A program made the translations under genes and the position numbers. DNA of 64,000 nucleotides from Siphonodentalium dalli (lineage: Eukaryota > Mollusca > Scaphopoda > Gadilida > Siphonodentaliidae), in NCBI GenBank assembly GCA_032622095.1, contig CP136069.1, positions 123,310,126 through 123,374,125 of the forward strand, in the 5' to 3' direction. Shown in pieces: positions 58,981 to 64,000 of this stretch; within the stretch, counting starts at the first letter, position 1; every line of letters begins with the position of its first letter. The notes beneath the pieces are model-generated. The model made no database searches. It had not been told where the DNA came from and saw only the letters and a list, made by a program, of their open reading frames with translations.

Positions 58981-59041
58981 ATTCTTTCATGACGAAGTTA
59001 TTCTGTTCATGGTGCTGCCATTTCTTCTCAAGGTTGCCAAG
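58981..59041 (-). CDS. IFT74: IFT74, penultimate coding exon (copy 2)
   Basis: 61 bp, encoding LGNLEKKWQHHEQNNFVMKE plus one base, with donor and acceptor as in 25425-25485. The adjacent intron lacks the 213-bp MITE found in copy 1. Confidence 0.92.
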
Positions 59042-59187
59042 CTGCAAATATTAAGCGAATTATCAGTGACACAGTGAACAAGCGAGTACCTGGACAGAAA
59101 TGCTCCCTTGGAGATTGAATTCCAGTAGCCGGCAGAAAGTAGCTTCCGGGATAATAATTGATCCATGCATTGAAAACTAATTTCAGT

Positions 59188-59606
59188 CAAGCCTGGATAT
59201 AGTGTGACTGACATTTGCAGAATGATGTCCCCAGAGGGTGAATTTAGTGACGCTATCTCATAATCTGGGAACCTCATTCAACTTAGGCCTCATCTACTGG
59301 GAAGTATCTATAGTCTCAAATTAACATTGTTTCAAATGAGTTACTTTTCCCCTCTGTTCAGTTTCTATATCCTCTAATTTGCAGAAGATAAATTGCATTA
59401 TCAAGGTGACTATTGGGTGAACATCACCAATTTTAACTGGGGAACTTCATTCTGATTCTAGGTCTCCCATAGCAGTTGAAGTCTAAGCAGAATGAGGTCC
59501 CAGAGAGTGAGTTGGCGGTGCTAGCCCACTGTACAGGATAGCTTCGCTAAATTCATCCTCTGGGGACATCATTATGCAAATGTCAGACACACAATATCCA
59601 GACTTG
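59188..59606. mobile_element. Nested-palindrome MITE (copy of 25632-26050)
   Basis: Same ends and internal arms. Confidence 0.8.
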
Positions 59607-59764
59607 ATTTATGCTTGATAATAAAAGCCTTGATTGCAGTCTAATGTAAATAATAAATGGATAACTATTTTTATTATTAAATTAATCTATAAACAAGGGG
59701 AGCGCATCGGAAGACGGTGCTTGTCAAGTTTTTTTGCCTGAGAGAGTGGATCTGTCGCAAAAGA

Positions 59765-60746
59765 ATCATTGGCGGCCATGATTTTTTTAAAGAAACTTCG
59801 GGAAAAAGGGAGGCTCCCATCCAGAGGTCACCCTGACAATCCATATAAAGTTTGGTGACGATTGGATGAGAAATGTGACCTGTAAGGTGTGCTAAAGGAT
59901 ATAGTCATACAAAGAGTAAATCCAAGATGGCCACTGGCAGCCATGTTTTTTAACAGAAAATGGTAAGAACCCATCTAGATGTCACCCCGAAGATATTTTA
60001 GATTGCAAAGAGTAAAATCCATGATGGTTGCCGGCGTTTTTTATCGAAAATCGTTCAAATTCAATAGCTCCCATCTAGAGGTGATCCTAGACTCATATAC
60101 CGGATATCGTTGACCATGTTTTTTAATGAATTTCTGAAGTAATCTAGAGGTCACTCCAACAATTGGTGGTGATCAAATGAGGAATGTGGCCTGTAGGGTG
60201 TGCCGAAGGATTTAGCCATATACAAAATCTAAGATGGACACTGGCAGCCATGTTTTTCCACAAATTTCAGAAAAAAATTGATGGCTCCCATCTAGAAGTC
60301 ACCCTGAAGATCCAGATATTGTTTGGTGATTATCGAATGCAGGATGTGGTCTGTAGGGTGTGCCAAACGATTTAGACAGACAAAGAATAAGATCCAAGAT
60401 GGCTGCCAGCGTCCATGTTTTTCAGCGAAAATCACTCAAATTTGATAGCTCCCATCTAGAGGTGATCCTAAAAATGCCTGCATATTTTCAAAATATTTCT
60501 CCAATAAATGTGGGCTGCAGGGTGTGCCAATGGATTCAAATTTGAAATAAAAAACGGCTGCTGGCTGCAATGTTTTTTAACGAATTTTGGAAAAAACGAT
60601 GGCTCCCATCTAGAGGTCACCCCAAAGATCATCGGATGAGGGATGCGGTCTGTAAGGTGAGCCAAAAGAAATTGTTAACGGACGCATGCACAGATAACAA
60701 CCCATGGCAATAGCTCAAACTTTTCATAAAGTTGAGCTAAAAACCT
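59765..60746 (-). repeat. Degenerate tandem array (copy of 26206-27187)
   Basis: Same units and same AGTTGAGCTAAAAACC terminus. The sequence just before it (59725-59740) differs from copy 1. Confidence 0.75.
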
Positions 60747-61062
60747 TGTAGTGTGATTGCTTTGATATGAACCATGATCATGCATAGACCAACAAAGATG
60801 GTCAACACAGGCAAAATATCCATAAAATTTCTCAATGTGGATAAATATTTCATACCTGTATATAGGACACATGTGTCCCGAACAGCACCTGTATACATGT
60901 GCAATGAGTGGACACAGCAACTGTGAAATTGTTTAACCCTTTCTGTACTAGATCTATACTCATTGATGATTAGTTATCCTATAGGAAATGTTCAGATAAT
61001 AAGTTCGACAAATGACCATAGGTCAAATGTTGAAAATGTTCACTACGAGTATAGTAATTTAC

Positions 61063-61188
61063 CTGAGCATAAGTTTCATTTGTATTCAGACTGGCCTTCT
61101 TTGATTCACATTCTGCAGCCAAGACAACCATCATCTTCTTAAAATTATCTCGCCTCTTTTGCAGTGTTACTCGGTCTGCCATGAGTTT
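61063..61188 (-). CDS. IFT74: IFT74 coding exon (copy 2), last one before the window end
   Basis: 126 bp, phase 0 at both ends, encoding KLMADRVTLQKRRDNFKKMM to NTNETYAQ as in 27499-27624. The next upstream exon is expected roughly 1 kb past the window end, by analogy with copy 1. Confidence 0.92.
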
Positions 61189-61451
61189 CTGATGAGAATA
61201 AAAGTGAGAACACACTGGAGTAATAAACAATATACATCTTAAATGTAATTCGGGGTAATTAGGCCAAATAAATAACAATATACTGTGTTCTCGTGGACCT
61301 TCCTTATCACCGGAAGACGACATCATTATAACAACTTATTGTCAAATTAACCCAGAAAATAACAGAAAGAGTTCAAAACTCAATTTCCCATTTTATTCAC
61401 AATTTTAAATTCAGAAAGTATTCTGATGAAGAGGTAATGGCTAAAAAGCAT

Positions 61452-61884
61452 TTAAAGATGCATTATCCAATTAAGCGCCTCTCAATTACTATTTATTTGG
61501 ATTCGGGGGTAAAAAATATTTGATTCGAGTCGAGGAACCCACCTATCAAAGCTCAGAGTTATTAGATATCAATTTTTGAAATCTATTATTTTTCACCATT
61601 AAGAGTTATTATTGGCCCAGTAAAAAGCTGACGAGAGTCGATCTCGGACCAAATTGTGGATGAAGATGGATAACTCTAAAATCAAGAGGCATTGTGTTGA
61701 TAATAACACCAAATTTCGATGAACAACATTTTGATAAATAACACGTTTCGGACAATTTTATACTAGCTAGCATTATTTTTGGGCAATTAATCAATTCTGA
61801 TAACTGAAGCGGCATTTCTAGAAATGTTGGTTTTGTTGGAATCTGATTATATGGGGACCATCAAATCTGATTGAGTACCTTTAA
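61452..61884 (-). mobile_element. TTAAAGRT MITE (copy of 27883-28286, fuller end)
   Basis: Retains TTAAAGATGCATTATCC at the left end, lost in copy 1, and has additional internal sequence near 61741-61770. Confidence 0.7.
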
Positions 61885-61927
61885 AGATGGGATAGGATAA
61901 TTTTATTTACAATATACACATGAAATA

Positions 61928-63685
61928 AACACCGCACAAAATGTAAGTTCCCCCCTAAATGACGACCGATATTTTCCGAATTAATGATCGGATATTGATT
62001 TAATTTGGCATGTATGTTCTATAGCATTCTGCCAGTGTGTAGCATAAATTTAAATGTTCTGGTCCATTGCATGCTCGACTGGTCAACAATTGAAGATGAA
62101 AATGATGTTTTTTCGAAATCGCACTTCACCATTCGGAGGTCCATAGCTTCGGCGAAAAATGGGTTACCCTCGCGTTCTTTATCTCTTGGGCGGTATCGGT
62201 ATAACGACAGATTGGGATAATCCCCAATTTGACCTGTAGTCATGGTGCGGCCGATGCATTGCACAGAATCGATGTCACCCCACTTTTTTGGATACAGATT
62301 CAGTTCAATTTGTGCGATCTCATGCACACAACGATGCCGCACCTTACAGAACAGGATCGTGCGATTGCCATTGGGCTTTTGGAAGCCAATACTCCAGTAA
62401 AGCAGGTAGCGCGGAGAATGGGTGTGTCGCCGAATGCCAATCGGAAACTACGGGCAAAATTTCAGCAAACTGGTTCGGTGAAGGATCGACCAAAGAGCGG
62501 GCATCCAAAAGTGACAACACCACGCGATGACAGGTTTATCGCATTGACGGCACTGAGGAGGCGAACACTTACAGGTGCGAAGGACATTTTCGTTATTGCG
62601 AAAATATCCATTTTATTTTTTTCGTAACACAACCAAGTTTTTCAGCTGTAGAGATACGAGACCAGGTGCACAGTCGCTGGTAGAGGGGCCAGAAGACTCA
62701 GCCGCCAGACCATCCGGAACCGGCTATATGGTGCCCAGCTACGGGCCCGGCGTTTGGTGAAAAAGGCAGCCCTCCTGATGCGACACAAGGCAGCGAGGTT
62801 GGCATGGGCCAGACATCACGTATGCTGGACAAGACGACAATGGGCAAACGTCTTATTCACTGACGAGACGAGGGTTTGTCTGCGACATGTTGATGACAGA
62901 AGACGAGTTTGGCGCCGTCGCGGGGAGCAGCACGCAGACTGTTGTGTTCAACCAGTGACGGCTTATGGTGGCGGCAGCGTCATGGTTTGGGGAGGGATTC
63001 GCACTGGTACCAAGACAGAACTGGTCCCGATCAACGGCAACCTCAACGGTGTGATGTACCTGGACAATGTGCTCCTACCATATGTCATCCCACAAGCTCA
63101 GGTGGCTGGTAACCAGCTCGTACTTATGGATGACAATGCCCGCCCCCACCGAGCCCGGGTTGTGAACGAGTTTCTGATTGCCAATGGGATCGAGCGAATG
63201 GTATGGCCGGCAAATTCCCCGATCTGAATCCCATCGAACACTTATGGGATCAACTCAAGAGGGCTGTTTACCGGCGAGTTGACGAGGGGACCACTATGGT
63301 TGATCTGCGGTGTCTTTTACAAGAGGAATGGGCAGCAATTCCGCAAAACCGTGTGGCAAAGCGTGTGAACACCATGAGGGCAAGATGTCAACACGTCCTG
63401 CATTGACACGGAAGTTACACCAGATATTGAACAGTCACGAACTCAAAAAAATCAAATTCCCTACCCGAAATCAATGAATTAAATGTTCTGTAGAATTAAA
63501 ATTGACCCCTTGTTTGGTTACTTGCTGCTCATTGAACCATGTCGCTATGAATATGTTCACAAATAAGCGCATCATATTGGTAAATGGACCATTGTAATAA
63601 GTGTGAAATTTCATAAATATCCACCCATAATATTTGGAATTATTGGTCATTATATGAGGGGGGAACTCACTTTTTGTGTTGTGTT
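61928..63685 (+). mobile_element. Tc1/mariner-type transposon (copy 2)
   Basis: Same insertion site, TA flanks (61926-61927, 63686-63687) and ends as 28330-30110, slightly shorter through deletions. Confidence 0.88.
62322..63406 (+). pseudogene. Tc1-like DDE transposase, inactivated by other lesions (copy 2)
   Basis: Exon-like part one (62322-62574) is open here, unlike copy 1, with GAA at the position of copy 1's stop. The intron-like gap is 62575-62645 (71 bp, against 91 in copy 1). Part two has a 2-bp loss near 62669 and a 1-bp loss near 63220, just before the catalytic E segment. It ends at a TGA (63404-63406) that is a sense codon (CGA) in copy 1. D in FTDE, D in LMDDNARPH and E in NPIEHLWD are recognisable across frames. 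Confidence 0.88.
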
Positions 63686-63714
63686 TAGTATAATAGCAGT
63701 CGTCCTGAAAATAT

Positions 63715-64000
63715 GGTGCTGGACATTTGCAAAATGAAATCCCCAGAAGGTGAATTTAGTGACGCTCCCCCGCACAGTTGTCTAGCATCACTAAATTCAC
63801 CTTCTGGGGACCTCATTCTGCTTAGGCCTCATCTTCTCTGGAAAGTATCTTTATTCTAAAATTAACAAGTTTTTTAGTTTCTTTAGAAAATTTATTTTCA
63901 TTTTTCAGTTTAGTTTACCGGTATCTATATCCCCAAATTGGCAGATGACACAACCCATAATTGAGGTACCCTATGGGTGTGCACATCACCATCTTCCCCA
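63715..64000 (+). mobile_element. Partial nested-palindrome MITE (copy of 30147-30440)
   Basis: Same arrangement beside the Tc1-type element, cut by the window end. Confidence 0.6.

Larger units (their letters stand above)
51489..64000 (+). repeat. Large duplication block B, copy 2
   Basis: Copy of 17845-30424 reaching the end of the window and probably beyond. It carries copies of the piggyBac-type remnant, the Tc1-type element, the MITEs and three IFT74 exons. All exons keep length, phase and splice sites. Confidence 0.95.

Noticed and set aside
40825-64000. IFT74 copy 2 as an independent second gene
   Set aside because: Possible, but the gap position and near identity make an uncollapsed haplotype more likely. 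It is reported as such rather than as a paralogue.

Overview
The window is animal nuclear DNA. It has spliced genes with long introns, an AT-rich background, microsatellites and dense DNA-transposon debris. Several dispersed families read like those seen in molluscs and other lophotrochozoans, for example elements ending in a GAGCTAAAA-type terminus with internal units such as GTTATGGCCCTG and AAACATGGCCGC. A marine mollusc or close relative is therefore my best guess. Species cannot be fixed from this sequence, and nothing in the window is prokaryotic.

Two host genes are supported, and they lie tail to tail. On the + strand, 3002-3259 is the last coding exon of a SERBP1/HABP4-family RNA-binding protein (RGG-rich tail, FDDENDFP end). 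On the - strand are the last five coding exons of the intraflagellar-transport protein IFT74: 40194-40314, 31459-31622, 27499-27624, 25425-25485, and 23558-23676 with the stop. All splice sites and phases agree. Most of the rest is transposons, many of which sit inside IFT74 introns.

The largest structural fact is a duplication. 12705-15402 recurs at 40825-43895, and 17845 to about 30424 recurs at 51489-64000, in the same order and orientation with only small differences. The second block carries a second set of the last three IFT74 exons. It starts exactly at a 100-N assembly gap (40725-40824), and that gap also cuts IFT74 off from its upstream exons. This fits the other haplotype of a very heterozygous animal scaffolded in series better than it fits a real tandem duplication, although both remain possible.

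Layout: 1-2999 is intronic or upstream sequence of the SERBP1-like gene. 3002-3259 is its terminal exon, and 3260-7900 is 3'UTR or intergenic DNA. 7978-15402 is a giant inverted repeat whose arms hold minisatellites and gene-free modules. 15403-17844 is copy-1-specific DNA. 17845-30424 is the duplicated block with the IFT74 3' end, a piggyBac-type remnant, a Tc1-type element and several MITEs. 30425-40724 is the IFT74 intron/exon region hosting a 7.03-kb palindromic element (32217-39245). 40725-40824 is the gap. 40825-43895 is copy 2 of the right arm of the first palindrome. 43896-51488 is copy-2-specific DNA with a 3.16-kb element built on TACC-NN-GGTA palindromes. 51489-64000 is copy 2 of the IFT74 3' block.

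The most promising novel items are the TACC-NN-GGTA element with a decayed acidic ORF and the giant palindromic elements. Comparing the two haplotype-like copies, or the two palindrome arms, also yields filled and empty target sites for several insertions.
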